A stretch of 64,000 bases of DNA from Exercitatus varius (lineage in GTDB: Bacteria > Pseudomonadota > Gammaproteobacteria > Enterobacterales > Pasteurellaceae). Positions 33,861 to 43,126 of the stretch are shown piece by piece. The stretch is from NCBI RefSeq assembly GCF_029577735.1, contig NZ_JARQTO010000002.1:1-64000 (forward strand), in the 5' to 3' direction. The notes under the pieces were generated by a model. It made no database searches and had not been told where the DNA came from. It saw nothing but the letters and a program-made list of their open reading frames with translations. The position numbers and the translations under genes were made by a program. Each line of letters begins with the position of its first letter. Position 1 is the stretch's first letter.

Positions 33861-34352
33861 TCAGTCGCGGAAATTATTGAACTGGAACGGTTGACCGAGT
33901 TCCGCGCCTTTTACTAATTGAATTACGGCTTGTAAATCGTCACGGGATTTGCCCGTTACACGCACTTGATCGCCCTGAATCTGAGTTTGCACTTTTAATT
34001 TGCTGTCTTTAATGAGCTTGGTGATTTTTTTCGCCGTTTCGGTTTCGATGCCTTGTTTTAGCTTCACTTCTTTTGAATAGAGTTTACCGTGATGCTCGCT
34101 TTCGCCCGGAATATCCAGCGAGGTGCTGTCGATACCGCGTTTCACGCAGGCGCCGATTAAGATTTCGATTAACTGTTCCAATTGGAAATCCGATTCGGTG
34201 GTGAGTTTTACGGTTTCGTTTTTTTCATTTAATTCGATGACCGCTTCCACGCCGCGAAAATCATAACGCGAAGTTAAAACGCGATTGGCGTTTTCGACGG
34301 CGTTATTCACTTCGTGCATGGCGATTTCCGATACGATGTCAAATGATGGCAT
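33861..34352 (-). CDS. yajQ: YajQ/UPF0234 family nucleotide-binding protein
   Basis: A 163-residue cytosolic protein starting MPSFDIVSEIAMHEVNNAVENA, with TSRYDFRGVEA and VRVTGKSRDDLQAVIQL typical of YajQ. The family has two ferredoxin-like domains and has been reported to bind nucleotides, including cyclic-di-GMP in Xanthomonas; its role here is unknown. It is 17 bp downstream of serB with a good Shine-Dalgarno sequence (AAGGAGAA). Confidence 0.93.
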   Translation of the reverse strand: MPSFDIVSEIAMHEVNNAVENANRVLTSRYDFRGVEAVIELNEKNETVKLTTESDFQLEQLIEILIGACVKRGIDSTSLDIPGESEHHGKLYSKEVKLKQGIETETAKKITKLIKDSKLKVQTQIQGDQVRVTGKSRDDLQAVIQLVKGAELGQPFQFNNFRD

Positions 34353-34369
34353 GATCTTTCTCCTTATCT

Positions 34370-35311
34370 TTAATTTTTAAGCCGTTGGACTTTATCATTG
34401 GCGCTGAGCAAGCAGAGCAGCCCGGTTAAGTCCGCAAAGTTTACCATAACCTGCGCTTGTTGTTGAACTTTCGGCTTGGCATGGAATGCGGCGCCTAAAT
34501 CCGCCGCCGACATCATGACTAAATCGTTGGCGCCGTCACCGATGGCGACGGTATTTTGTAAATCGACGCCGAATTCCTGCGCCAACAATTTCAAGGTATT
34601 CGCTTTGTATTGAGCATGCACAATGTCGCCCTTGAGACGGCCGGTCAATTTGCCGTCGATAATTTCAAACTGATTGGACACCGCGGCATCGAGCGCCAGC
34701 ATTTCTTTCAGATAATCGGCGAAATAAGTAAAACCGCCGGATGCAATCGCTACTTTCCAGTTTTGTTGTTTCAGCGCGGCAACGGTTTCCCGTAATCCTT
34801 CCATTAACGGCAGCCGTTCGCGAACCCGGCTCAAAATCTGTTCCGACGCGCCTTTTAGCGTGGCGACCCGGCGGCGTAAACTTTGTTCAAAATCCAATTC
34901 GCCGCGCATGGCCGCGGCGGTAATGGCGGATACTTCATTGCCGGTGCCCGCCAGTTTGGCGATTTCGTCAATGCATTCAATTTTAATTGCCGTGCTATCC
35001 ATATCCATGACTAACAAGCCGGGTTGACTTAACCGTACGTTAAAATCAATTAAGGCGGCGTCTAACCGTAATGCGTGGGCATATTCCACATAACGGCGTT
35101 CGAACCGCCCCTGTAGCAGAACGACCGTATTTTCGCCGATGCGCCAGCAATCAAAAATCACAAAATTTCGCCCGCACTTTTCCTGAAAATCCGCCAGTTC
35201 GGGTAAATTTAATGCGGTGCCGAATAAAATGAAATAATCTTTTCCGTTGTCGGTTTGCCCGGGTAAAAGTGCGGTCGGAAACGGCGAATATTTTTGCGTA
35301 ATGCTTTGCAT
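34370..35311 (-). CDS. serB: Phosphoserine phosphatase
   Basis: The 313-residue HAD-family enzyme makes serine from phosphoserine, the last step of serine synthesis. The catalytic DMDST motif is at residues 103-107 (nucleophile D103, acid D105), followed by SGGFTYFADYL and GDGANDLVMM. I chose the ATG at 35311 (MQSITQKYSPFPT) with AGGA upstream; an in-frame ATG at 35371 would lengthen it by 20 unlikely residues. It diverges from ytjB, as in E. coli. USS copies lie inside near 35171 (variant) and 35270. Confidence 0.96.
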   Translation of the reverse strand: MQSITQKYSPFPTALLPGQTDNGKDYFILFGTALNLPELADFQEKCGRNFVIFDCWRIGENTVVLLQGRFERRYVEYAHALRLDAALIDFNVRLSQPGLLVMDMDSTAIKIECIDEIAKLAGTGNEVSAITAAAMRGELDFEQSLRRRVATLKGASEQILSRVRERLPLMEGLRETVAALKQQNWKVAIASGGFTYFADYLKEMLALDAAVSNQFEIIDGKLTGRLKGDIVHAQYKANTLKLLAQEFGVDLQNTVAIGDGANDLVMMSAADLGAAFHAKPKVQQQAQVMVNFADLTGLLCLLSANDKVQRLKN

Positions 35312-35387
35312 GGGATTCCTGTAGATTTGATCCTGTAATTTTAGAAGTGGTACAATCATACATATTCTCAAATTTTAGGTAAAGAAT

Positions 35388-36059
35388 TTGCAGCTTATTA
35401 AAGAAAAAATCCTGAAATCGGCGCTGCTTACGGCGATTATCCTGTTATGCGCAGCGGTGATGGCGCTGATTTTATTCGGCGTTAAACAATTTCAGACGGG
35501 CTCTCAGCTGGCGGGTGTGAATCAAGTGGCGAATCTGTCGCATTTGTTGGTTCGTCAGCAAACCAATTTGTTTTCGATGTTGCTGCAAAGTAATGCGAAC
35601 AGCGAAAAGTTAACGGAAAGCCTGGATAAACTGATCAATGATGATGTAGTGCTGGACGCTTCGCTGTACGCCAATAACGGCGAATTGCTGGCGCAAAGTA
35701 CGGCGTCGCAGAATCTTCGCCGGCGCTTGGGTTTGGGGCAGGATGAAAATGATCGCGTGCAGCAGATCGTAGAACCGATTTATGCGGAAAATTCGGTAAT
35801 CGGTTTTTTACGCGTCAGCTTCGACGCTAAATACGGGCAGGCGACGAAAAGTAAAGTGAGCCAGCTGTTCCACCATCTTTACGGTGAATTGATTATCGTT
35901 TTTTTGGTCGGCGTATTATTGGCAAGTTCGGTACATTATTTCCTGGGGCATTACCGGCGTATTCATCGCCGCAACCATGACCCGGCGGAAGGAATCGTAA
36001 AACCGGTCAAATCGACGGTAAACAGTTATCATCGTCGCCGTCGCTCATGGCGCCGATAA
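35388..36059 (+). CDS. ytjB: YtjB/Smp-type membrane protein
   Basis: A 223-residue inner-membrane protein with one helix at residues about 12-32, a periplasmic region, and a second helix near residues 168-186 followed by a strongly basic tail (RRIHRRNHDP and HRRRRSWRR). It is divergent from serB, the same arrangement as E. coli smp/serB. The likely start is TTG at 35388, with AGG about nine bases upstream; no suitable ATG exists. Function unknown. Confidence 0.82.
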   Translation: MQLIKEKILKSALLTAIILLCAAVMALILFGVKQFQTGSQLAGVNQVANLSHLLVRQQTNLFSMLLQSNANSEKLTESLDKLINDDVVLDASLYANNGELLAQSTASQNLRRRLGLGQDENDRVQQIVEPIYAENSVIGFLRVSFDAKYGQATKSKVSQLFHHLYGELIIVFLVGVLLASSVHYFLGHYRRIHRRNHDPAEGIVKPVKSTVNSYHRRRRSWRR

Positions 36060-36060
36060 T

Positions 36061-36083
36061 AAAAAACCGCACAAAAGTGCGGT
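36061..36083 (-). terminator. Terminator of rpsT
   Basis: On the minus strand ACCGCAC-TTTT-GTGCGGT is followed by TTTTTATT. The 5' arm is an uptake sequence. Confidence 0.88.
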
Positions 36084-36105
36084 CAATTTTTTAGCTGTTT
36101 CTAAA

Positions 36106-36369
36106 TTATGCTAATTTTTTAATCTGAGCGGATAATTTAGATTTGTGATTCGCCGCTTTATTTGCGTGAATTAAGCCTTTAGACGCCATACGGTCTACCA
36201 CTTTTTGCATTTCTACGAAGGCGGCTTGCGCTGCTGATTTTTCACCTGTCGCGACTGCTGCATATACTTTTTTGATGTATGTACGCATCATTGAACGTTG
36301 ACTTGCGTTGTGTTGACGGCGTTTTTCAGATTGAACCGCACGTTTTTTTGCTGACTTGATATTAGCCAA
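36106..36369 (-). CDS. rpsT: 30S ribosomal protein S20
   Basis: The 87-residue bS20 protein has (M)ANIKSAKKRAVQSEKRRQHNASQRS at its start and KAANHKSKLSAQIKKLA at its end. The start codon is TTG at 36369, with GGAGTT upstream. E. coli rpsT also starts with UUG, which matters there for its autoregulation; the same start here suggests that control is kept. A longer in-frame ATG start at 36435 would add residues absent from all S20 proteins. Confidence 0.97.
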   Translation of the reverse strand: MANIKSAKKRAVQSEKRRQHNASQRSMMRTYIKKVYAAVATGEKSAAQAAFVEMQKVVDRMASKGLIHANKAANHKSKLSAQIKKLA

Positions 36370-36503
36370 GGTCAAACTCCTACGAATTTCTGTTAAATAT
36401 GATTTAAAAATTTGTTGATTTTCGGTGAGACACAACCGAATGTTTCCACCGTTTTAGGGTGTCGCATTAAGCCATTCGCGACGAGATCAACGATGTGGGC
36501 GAG

Positions 36504-36512
36504 ATTTTAGCA
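36504..36512 (-). promoter_or_regulatory. Possible extended -10 promoter of rpsT
   Basis: On the minus strand TGCTAAAAT gives an extended -10 element about 135 bp before the rpsT start. No good -35 box is seen. Confidence 0.4.
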
Positions 36513-36591
36513 GTTTTTTTCATTGGAATATAGCTTAAAAATTAAATTTCTATAAAATTAACGCAATTTTTATTGTTAACGGAATGCTATT

Positions 36592-38166
36592 TTGAGTAAA
36601 CGACTTTTAAAATCGAGCCTGCTGGTGAGCATTATGACATTGCTTTCCCGCGTATTGGGGTTAATACGGGATGTGGTGATCGCCAACATTATCGGAGCCG
36701 GAGTGGCGGCGGATGTGTTTTTATTTGCCAATCGCATTCCCAATTTTTTACGCCGACTGTTTGCGGAAGGGGCGTTTTCCCAGGCGTTCGTTCCGGTTTT
36801 GGCGGAATATCAGAAAGCCGGCGATTTAAACAAAACCCGGGAATTTATCGCCAAAGTGTCGGGGACCTTGGGCGGGCTGGTTTCCGTCGTTACATTATTC
36901 GCCATGATCGGATCGCCGGTGGTCGCCGCCGTGTTCGGGACGGGTTGGTTTGTGGACTGGCTGAACGACGGCCCTAATGCGGCGAAATTCACTCAGGCTT
37001 CGTTGTTGCTGAAAATTACTTTTCCTTATTTATGGTTTATCACGTTTGTGGCGTTATCCGGCGCGGTGCTGAACACGCTGGGCAAGTTCGGCGTGATGTC
37101 TTTTTCGCCGGTGTTGCTGAATATTGCCATGATTGCCACCGCACTTTTATTGGCGCCGCGCATGGATAATCCGGATTTGGCGCTTGCCATCGGGATTTTT
37201 ATCGGCGGTTTACTACAGTTTTTATTCCAACTGCCGTTTCTGAAACAGGCAAAGTTGTTGGTTAAGCCGAAATGGGCTTGGAACGACGAAGGCGTGAAGA
37301 AAATCCGTACTCTGATGATTCCCGCATTATTCGGCGTGTCCGTCAGTCAAATTAATTTATTATTGGATACTTTTATCGCCAGTTTTTTGATGACGGGTTC
37401 TATCAGCTGGCTGTATTATTCCGATCGTTTGCTGGAGTTTCCTCTCGGCTTGTTCGGTATCGCCATTTCCACCGTAATTTTGCCGACATTGGCGCGCCAG
37501 CACGCCAATCGCACGGATAATGTGACGCAGAGTACGACGGATTTTCGTCAAACCATGGATTGGGGCGTTCGTATGATTTTGTTGTTGGGCGTGCCCGCGA
37601 CCGTCGGTATTGCCGTATTGGCGCAACCCATGCTGTTAACGCTGTTTATGCGCGGACAGTTTACGCTGACCGATGTGCAGGCGACTTCATACGCGCTATG
37701 GGCGATTAATGCCGGTTTGTTGAGTTTTATGCTGATTAAAATTCTGGCGAACGGCTATTATGCCCGGCAGGATACGAAAACGCCGGTGAAAATCGGGATT
37801 ATTGCCATGGTGAGCAACATGGCGTTTAATCTTCTGGCTATTCCGTTCAGTTATGTGGGATTGGCCATAGCGTCCGCCATGTCGGCGACCTTGAACGCTT
37901 ATTTGCTTTATCGCGGATTGGCAAAGCGCGACGTTTATCGTTTCAGTCGGCAAAGTGCGGTCTTTTTTTTGAAAGTTTTATTGGCGGCGGGGTTAATGGG
38001 CGCTCTGATTTGGCATTTCAGCCCGAATCTTGAAGAATGGCATGCCATGAAATTTTTGACTCGCGTGCATTGGCTGGCATGGTTGCTTGGTTTGGCTGCC
38101 GTCAGTTATGCGGTCGGGCTGTTGTTGTTCGGCGTGCGGAAACATCATTTACTGGTGCGCGGTTAA
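36592..38166 (+). CDS. murJ: Lipid II flippase MurJ
   Basis: A 524-residue MOP-superfamily protein with 14 predicted helices that moves lipid II across the inner membrane for peptidoglycan synthesis. The N-terminal LLSRVLGLIRDVVIANIIGAGVAADVF and PNFLRRLFAEGAFSQAFVPV are highly conserved MurJ sequences and include the Arg residues of the central cavity. The start is TTG at 36592, with GGAATG upstream; the N-terminus MSKRLLKSSLLVSIMT fits the family. It ends before a paired-USS terminator. rpsT diverges upstream, as in E. coli-like arrangements. Confidence 0.96.
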   Translation: MSKRLLKSSLLVSIMTLLSRVLGLIRDVVIANIIGAGVAADVFLFANRIPNFLRRLFAEGAFSQAFVPVLAEYQKAGDLNKTREFIAKVSGTLGGLVSVVTLFAMIGSPVVAAVFGTGWFVDWLNDGPNAAKFTQASLLLKITFPYLWFITFVALSGAVLNTLGKFGVMSFSPVLLNIAMIATALLLAPRMDNPDLALAIGIFIGGLLQFLFQLPFLKQAKLLVKPKWAWNDEGVKKIRTLMIPALFGVSVSQINLLLDTFIASFLMTGSISWLYYSDRLLEFPLGLFGIAISTVILPTLARQHANRTDNVTQSTTDFRQTMDWGVRMILLLGVPATVGIAVLAQPMLLTLFMRGQFTLTDVQATSYALWAINAGLLSFMLIKILANGYYARQDTKTPVKIGIIAMVSNMAFNLLAIPFSYVGLAIASAMSATLNAYLLYRGLAKRDVYRFSRQSAVFFLKVLLAAGLMGALIWHFSPNLEEWHAMKFLTRVHWLAWLLGLAAVSYAVGLLLFGVRKHHLLVRG

Positions 38167-38179
38167 GCGCAATAATGCG

Positions 38180-38231
38180 AAAAAGTGCGGTCAAATTTTA
38201 AAAAGATTTTTTAAATTTGACCGCACTTTTT
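38180..38231. terminator. Paired-USS bidirectional terminator between murJ and cysK
   Basis: Two exact uptake sequences with A/T flanks (AAAAAGTGCGGTCAAATTT and complement) form an almost perfect stem of about 20 bp. It lies between convergent genes. Confidence 0.9.
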
Positions 38232-38253
38232 AATTGGTAGAATCAGACACGGA

Positions 38254-39204
38254 TTAAGCGGCGATACCTTCAAACAGCGCCGTACTTAAGTAACGCTCCG
38301 AAGCGGAAGGTAAAATGACCACGATAAGTTTATCGGCAAATTCCGGCAGTTTCGCCAAACGATCCGCGGCGGCGACCGCTGCGCCGGACGAAATGCCCGC
38401 CAGAATTCCTTCTTCCGCCATTAAACGACGGGCCGTCGCGATAGCTTCGTCGCTGGTTACGGTTTCCACCCGATCGATTAAGCTTAAATCCAGGTTTTTA
38501 GGAATAAAGCCGGCGCCGATACCCTGAATTTTGTGCGGACCCGGTTTCGGTTCTTCGCCTTTCAGGGTTTGCGTAATCACCGGACTTTCCGCCGGTTCCA
38601 CCGCAACCGCAGTGATTTGTTTGCCTTTGTCCAGTTTAATAGCGCGACTGATACCGGTAATTGTGCCGCCGGTACCGACGCCGGCCACCACAACATCCAC
38701 TTTTCCTTCCGTATCTTCCCAAATTTCAGGGCCGGTGGTTTGTTGGTGGATTGCCGGATTAGCCGGGTTTTCAAATTGTTTTAACATGATATAACGGTTC
38801 GGATCGCTTGCCACGATTTCTTCCGCTTTGGCAATCGCGCCTTTCATGCCTTTTGCGCCTTCGGTGAGCACAAGATTTACGCCCAAGCCGCGTAATAAAC
38901 GTTTACGTTCGGTGCTCATGGTTTCCGGCATGGTTAAAGTAATTTTGTAACCGCGCGCCGCCGCTACGTAAGCCAGAGCAATCCCCGTATTACCGCTGGT
39001 GGCGTCAACAATTTCTTTGCCTTTGGTTAAGGTGCCGTCTTTTTCTGCCTGCCAAACCATATTCGCACCGATACGGCATTTTACGCTGAAACTCGGATTG
39101 CGCCCCTCGATTTTAACGACCACGTTGCCGTTTTGACCGAAATGTTGTAAGCGCACGAGCGGGGTGTGACCGATGGAATATGAATTGTCCGCATAAATTG
39201 TCAT
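38254..39204 (-). CDS. cysK: Cysteine synthase A (O-acetylserine sulfhydrylase)
   Basis: The 316-residue PLP enzyme makes cysteine from O-acetylserine and sulfide. The PLP lysine is in PSFSVKCRIGANM; the substrate loop TSGNTGIALA and the phosphate-binding GVGTGGTITG are complete. I chose the ATG at 39204 (MTIYADNSYS) with AAGGAG upstream, matching the H. influenzae protein length. It stands alone; the A/T-rich upstream region (to 39411) probably has CysB control, which I cannot pin to a site. The sulfate permease gene cysZ is at 46120. Confidence 0.97.
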   Translation of the reverse strand: MTIYADNSYSIGHTPLVRLQHFGQNGNVVVKIEGRNPSFSVKCRIGANMVWQAEKDGTLTKGKEIVDATSGNTGIALAYVAAARGYKITLTMPETMSTERKRLLRGLGVNLVLTEGAKGMKGAIAKAEEIVASDPNRYIMLKQFENPANPAIHQQTTGPEIWEDTEGKVDVVVAGVGTGGTITGISRAIKLDKGKQITAVAVEPAESPVITQTLKGEEPKPGPHKIQGIGAGFIPKNLDLSLIDRVETVTSDEAIATARRLMAEEGILAGISSGAAVAAADRLAKLPEFADKLIVVILPSASERYLSTALFEGIAA

Positions 39205-39411
39205 GTGAAATCTCCTTAAAGGTGTTCTGGCTGATATTGACGATATTTTTAGCACAGCTACTTATAGAAAAAAAAGATTTATTTGATCTATTTTATAACG
39301 AAACGCTATTAATATTTACCCGCTTTTCTGTGTGTCGTCAAAGAAAAACAGGCAAAAAAGAAGGGAGATTACAATAAAAGTGCGGGCGATTTTTTACATG
39401 TTTTTGATGTA

Positions 39412-39434
39412 AAAATACCCGCTTAAAAGCGGGC
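39412..39434 (-). terminator. Terminator of efp
   Basis: On the minus strand CCCGCTT/AAGCGGG forms a stem followed by TATTTTT, just after the efp stop. Confidence 0.85.
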
Positions 39435-39454
39435 ATTAAACGGGAATATTTTGA

Positions 39455-40021
39455 TTATTTTACGCGGGATACGTATTCGCCTGAGCGGGTGTCCACTTTG
39501 ATGACTTCGCCGATTTGGATGAAAAGCGGTACGCGGACAACGGCGCCGGTGCTTAATGTAGCCGGTTTGCCGCCGGTGCCGGCGGTGTCGCCTTTAAGGC
39601 CCGGATCGGTGTCGACCACTTCTAATTCGACAAAGTTCGGCGGAGTAATGGAAATCGGAGAACCGTTCCATAAGGTTACGATACATTCCGCCTGGTCTAA
39701 CAACCATTTTTCCGCATCGCCGATCGCTTTGGCGTCCGCCGAATATTGTTCGAAAGTTTCAGGATGCATGAAATACCAGAACGCTTCGTCTTTGTAGGAG
39801 TAGTTCAGGTTTAAATCCATAACGTCCGCCGCTTCAACCGAAGTTCCGGATTTGAAGTTTACGTCTAACACTTTTCCGGAAATTAATTTACGAATACGGG
39901 TACGGGTGAACGCTTGACCTTTCCCCGGTTTAACGAATTCGTTTTCAACGATGACGCAAGGTTCACCGTCGTGCATAAATTTTAGACCTGGTTTGAAGTC
40001 AGTGGTAGTATATGAAGCCAT
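39455..40021 (-). CDS. efp: Elongation factor P
   Basis: A 188-residue, three-domain tRNA-shaped factor that rescues ribosomes stalled at polyproline. The modification loop KPGKGQAF carries K34, the residue that EpmA and EpmB beta-lysylate. The divergent epmB gene starts only 31 bp away, so enzyme and substrate share a regulatory region. Its end, IKVDTRSGEYVSRVK, is standard. Confidence 0.98.
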   Translation of the reverse strand: MASYTTTDFKPGLKFMHDGEPCVIVENEFVKPGKGQAFTRTRIRKLISGKVLDVNFKSGTSVEAADVMDLNLNYSYKDEAFWYFMHPETFEQYSADAKAIGDAEKWLLDQAECIVTLWNGSPISITPPNFVELEVVDTDPGLKGDTAGTGGKPATLSTGAVVRVPLFIQIGEVIKVDTRSGEYVSRVK

Positions 40022-40052
40022 ATTATCCTCAATTTTAGAGCTTATTTAGAAA

Positions 40053-41075
40053 GTGCATATTTTAACCCAAAATATCCTCGTTAGAGAAGAACCAAAACAA
40101 GAAAATTGGCTGGAAATTCTGGCAAACGCGGTTTCTGATCCCACCGAACTGTTAAAAATATTGAATTTATCCGGACAATTTCACGAACGGGATTTCGCCG
40201 CCCGTAAACTTTTTGGCGTGCGCGTGCCCATGCCGTTTATTGCAAAAATGGAAAAAGGCAACCCGCGGGATCCGTTATTGTTGCAAGTCATGGCATCTCA
40301 TCAGGAATTTTTATATGCGGAAGGATTCAGTAAAGATCCGTTGGAAGAACAAAAAATGGCGGCGCCCAATATTCTGCATAAATATCGTAACCGATTGTTA
40401 TTTATGGTAAAAAATTCTTGCGCAGTGAACTGCCGTTATTGTTTCAGAAGGCACTTTCCTTATAATCGGAGTGCGGGAAATAAAGCCAACTGGCGTAAAG
40501 CAACGGAATATATTGCGGCAAATCCGCAAATCGAAGAAGTGATTTTTTCCGGCGGTGATCCGTTAATGGCGAAAGATCACGAGCTGGATTGGCTGATTAA
40601 ACAACTGGAAAATATTCCGCATTTGCAGCGTTTGCGGATTCATTCCCGTTTGCCGGTGGTGATTCCGCAACGGGTGACGCCGGCGTTGTGCGAAACGCTG
40701 AAAAATACGCGGCTGAAAACCGTGCTGGTGACGCATATCAATCATCCCAACGAAATTGACGACGCGCTGGCCCGGGCGATGGCGAAATTAAAACAAGCGC
40801 AGGTCGTATTATTGAATCAGTCCGTGCTCCTGAAAAATGTGAATGACGACGCCATGATTTTGAAAACGCTGAGCGACAAATTATTTGAAACCGGGATCTT
40901 GCCTTATTATCTGCACCTTTTGGATAAAGTGGAAGGCGCCGCTCATTTTTACGTACCGGATGAAAGTGCGGTCGAAATTTATCGAGATTTTCAGGCGCTG
41001 ACCTCCGGTTATCTGGTGCCGAAATTGGCGCGGGAAATTGCAAATGAACCGAATAAAACTTTGTATTCGGGTTAG
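40053..41075 (+). CDS. epmB: EF-P (R)-beta-lysylation protein EpmB (lysine 2,3-aminomutase)
   Basis: The 340-residue radical-SAM enzyme converts alpha-lysine to (R)-beta-lysine, which EpmA attaches to K34 of EF-P. The iron-sulfur motif is CAVNCRYC (C123, C127, C130), followed by FSGGDPL and the PLP-binding region. The start is GTG at 40053 with a weak Shine-Dalgarno sequence. It diverges from efp, the same pairing as in E. coli and H. influenzae. epmA is not in the window. A USS near 40969 encodes part of DESAVE. Confidence 0.96.
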   Translation: MHILTQNILVREEPKQENWLEILANAVSDPTELLKILNLSGQFHERDFAARKLFGVRVPMPFIAKMEKGNPRDPLLLQVMASHQEFLYAEGFSKDPLEEQKMAAPNILHKYRNRLLFMVKNSCAVNCRYCFRRHFPYNRSAGNKANWRKATEYIAANPQIEEVIFSGGDPLMAKDHELDWLIKQLENIPHLQRLRIHSRLPVVIPQRVTPALCETLKNTRLKTVLVTHINHPNEIDDALARAMAKLKQAQVVLLNQSVLLKNVNDDAMILKTLSDKLFETGILPYYLHLLDKVEGAAHFYVPDESAVEIYRDFQALTSGYLVPKLAREIANEPNKTLYSG

Positions 41076-41151
41076 GGATCCGATAAAATAGCCCTAATTT
41101 TGACCGCACTTTTCAGGTGCATGATTTCAGTCTTTAATGCCGAGGTATATC

Positions 41152-42606
41152 GTGGAAAATACGCCCAAAAATGATTCGAGCAATCAGAACGAATTGGATT
41201 TAGGTCTCAATTCAAATGAACCGGTTACGCCGAGAAGAACGACGACAAACGAGACGTCTTTTTTGAATAAATTTTTCAAGAAAAAAGAAACGGCGACCAA
41301 TCCGTTTGCCGAGCGTCGCGAGCCGACTTTTGGGATGGGTAATACTAATACGACGATCAGTTCCGGAGATGTGGTGAAATCCGTTGCGGCCTCCATGAAT
41401 AACAATCCGACGAATTACGGTGCAAACAACATTAACCCGCAACAACCGACGGCTGCGCCGAATAATCCGGCGCAAGATCATCATACGGCAGCAACTTATT
41501 CCGCGTTCGAAAATCGTCAACAAGAAGCGGCGCCGGCGCAAAACAACGATTCTCTTCAAACGGAAACCGCAAATTATGCCGAAGCGCCCGCTGAAAGCGA
41601 AAAACCGGCAACGGCGAAGCGTTCCATTAAAAATCCGGAAGATTGGAAAGTGATGCAAAAATTACCGCACAAACACCGTCGTTTGTTTATCGCCATTGCG
41701 GCTGCGGTGATTATTTTAGCGGCGTTATTGCTGTTAAAGCCGCGTTCTTCCGAAACGGTGGAAGATTTCCAGGCGAACAATAACGGCAATGCGATGCCGA
41801 TTGAATTCCAATCGTTAGATCCGAACAAACCGTTGGAAAATGCGGAAGCGGCGAGTGCCAATAATGTTGAACCGTCTCCGTCTCAGGACGTAAACGGGCA
41901 AACCGGTGATGTTCTACCGAACGAACAAGCGGCTTCCGGTGTAACCGGAGCGGTATCCGCCGCGGCGGGTGCGGCGGAATCTCGCGCGCAAAATATGGCA
42001 AATCAGTCAGCCGAATCGGGAACCGCCGCGAATATGCCGGCCGCCGCCGGAAATACGGCGACAACGGCAAATACGACGTCGGCAGCCAATCCACCGGCAA
42101 CTCCGGATAATCAGGCTCAATTGAAAGCGGCGGAACAGGCGCGTTTAGAAAAAGCCCGCGAAGCACAGCGTAAAGCGGAACAACAAGCGCAAGCGGCGAA
42201 ATTAAAAGCCGAGCAACAAGCAAAAGAGAAAGCCCGCTTGGCACAGCAACAGGCGCAGGCAAAAGCCCAGACTGCGGCAAAAGACAAAACACCTGTCGTC
42301 GATGCAAAACCGGCGGGAACTAAAACGGAAGCGGCGCAATCTAAATCTGCAGGCGGTTCGTCAAAAACCTTGACTGTTCCGTCAGGCACATCACTGTTCC
42401 AGGTTTTCCGTACCAACGGATTGGATATTCGTGATGCGAATGCGATGACTAAAGCAGCCGGCGCAAGTAACGTATTAAGTAGCTTTAAAGCGAATGATAA
42501 AGTCCAGGTTGCGACCAATAGTGAAGGTCGGGTAAGTACCATGCGTTTATCTGACGGTTCGGTCTTCACTCGTCAGTCAGACGGTACTTATAAATACAGC
42601 AAATAA
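41152..42606 (+). CDS. oapA: Opacity-associated protein OapA
   Basis: A 484-residue cell-envelope protein. A cytoplasmic N-terminal part of about 170 residues is rich in Asn, Thr, Pro and Gln; one membrane helix (RRLFIAIAAAVIILAALLLL) follows, then an Ala/Pro-rich linker, a TolA-like Ala/Lys/Gln coiled region (EQARLEKAREAQRKAEQQAQ) and a C-terminal OapA/LysM-like domain (about the last 90 residues). In H. influenzae OapA affects colony opacity and nasopharyngeal colonization. I prefer GTG 41152, which has GAGG nearby, over ATG 41137. It is followed by oapB in the same order as H. influenzae. Confidence 0.92.
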   Translation: MENTPKNDSSNQNELDLGLNSNEPVTPRRTTTNETSFLNKFFKKKETATNPFAERREPTFGMGNTNTTISSGDVVKSVAASMNNNPTNYGANNINPQQPTAAPNNPAQDHHTAATYSAFENRQQEAAPAQNNDSLQTETANYAEAPAESEKPATAKRSIKNPEDWKVMQKLPHKHRRLFIAIAAAVIILAALLLLKPRSSETVEDFQANNNGNAMPIEFQSLDPNKPLENAEAASANNVEPSPSQDVNGQTGDVLPNEQAASGVTGAVSAAAGAAESRAQNMANQSAESGTAANMPAAAGNTATTANTTSAANPPATPDNQAQLKAAEQARLEKAREAQRKAEQQAQAAKLKAEQQAKEKARLAQQQAQAKAQTAAKDKTPVVDAKPAGTKTEAAQSKSAGGSSKTLTVPSGTSLFQVFRTNGLDIRDANAMTKAAGASNVLSSFKANDKVQVATNSEGRVSTMRLSDGSVFTRQSDGTYKYSK

Positions 42607-42617
42607 GGAAAACGACC

Positions 42618-43007
42618 GTGAAAACGACCGCACTTTTTCTGTTCACATTACTTCTGGCGGGATGTTCCCATAATATTCTCCCTCTGCCCGTTGAGTCAAA
42701 ACCGAAACCGCCAACCGCGGTATTAGACAAAACCAAGCAAACCGGAGCCGCCATTCGTTATGTTTGCAAAGACGATAAAGAAGTGCGGGTCGTGCGCGAG
42801 AAGGTTTTGAACAGAAAATCGGCGAAAAACATGGAAGCCATTTATCTGACTTTCGGGCAATCGACGGAAAAATTAAAATCTACCGTGTCTGAAAGCGGAA
42901 AAGTGTATACCAATATTCATTTGCGCTGGATAGAGCGAGTGGGCGGCGCGAATACGCTGACAAACAGCGTCGGTGTGGTTTTGGCGGATGTTTGTGTGGC
43001 GCAGTAA
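42618..43007 (+). CDS. oapB: Opacity-associated lipoprotein OapB
   Basis: A 129-residue lipoprotein with signal peptide and lipobox LAGC (Cys16), then a C-type-lysozyme-inhibitor-like pattern with AIRYVCKDDKEVRVV and two further cysteines. It is 11 bp after oapA, and the pair is the H. influenzae oapAB operon. The start codon is followed at once by an uptake sequence that encodes part of the signal peptide (KTTALF). The variant AAGTGCGGG lies at 42781. Confidence 0.9.
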   Translation: MKTTALFLFTLLLAGCSHNILPLPVESKPKPPTAVLDKTKQTGAAIRYVCKDDKEVRVVREKVLNRKSAKNMEAIYLTFGQSTEKLKSTVSESGKVYTNIHLRWIERVGGANTLTNSVGVVLADVCVAQ

Positions 43008-43081
43008 GCCCGTTTTACCGATAAAAGTGCGGTCAAAAAAACGAGAGTTTTTTTAATTTATAGAGAAAGTTGAAAACCTGT

Positions 43082-43108
43082 AAAAAAGGAGCTTTAAGCT
43101 CCTTTTTT
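43082..43108. terminator. Bidirectional terminator between oapB and ftsP
   Basis: AAAAAAGGAGCTTTAAGCTCCTTTTTT is a perfect A-stem-T hairpin between convergent genes. Confidence 0.92.
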
Positions 43109-43126
43109 CATTCGACGGTGGCACGA

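Noticed and set aside
41711..42307. 198-residue reading frame opposite oapA
   Set aside because: Shadow of the Ala/Pro/Gln-rich repeat region of oapA; it has no ribosome site, domain or family pattern.
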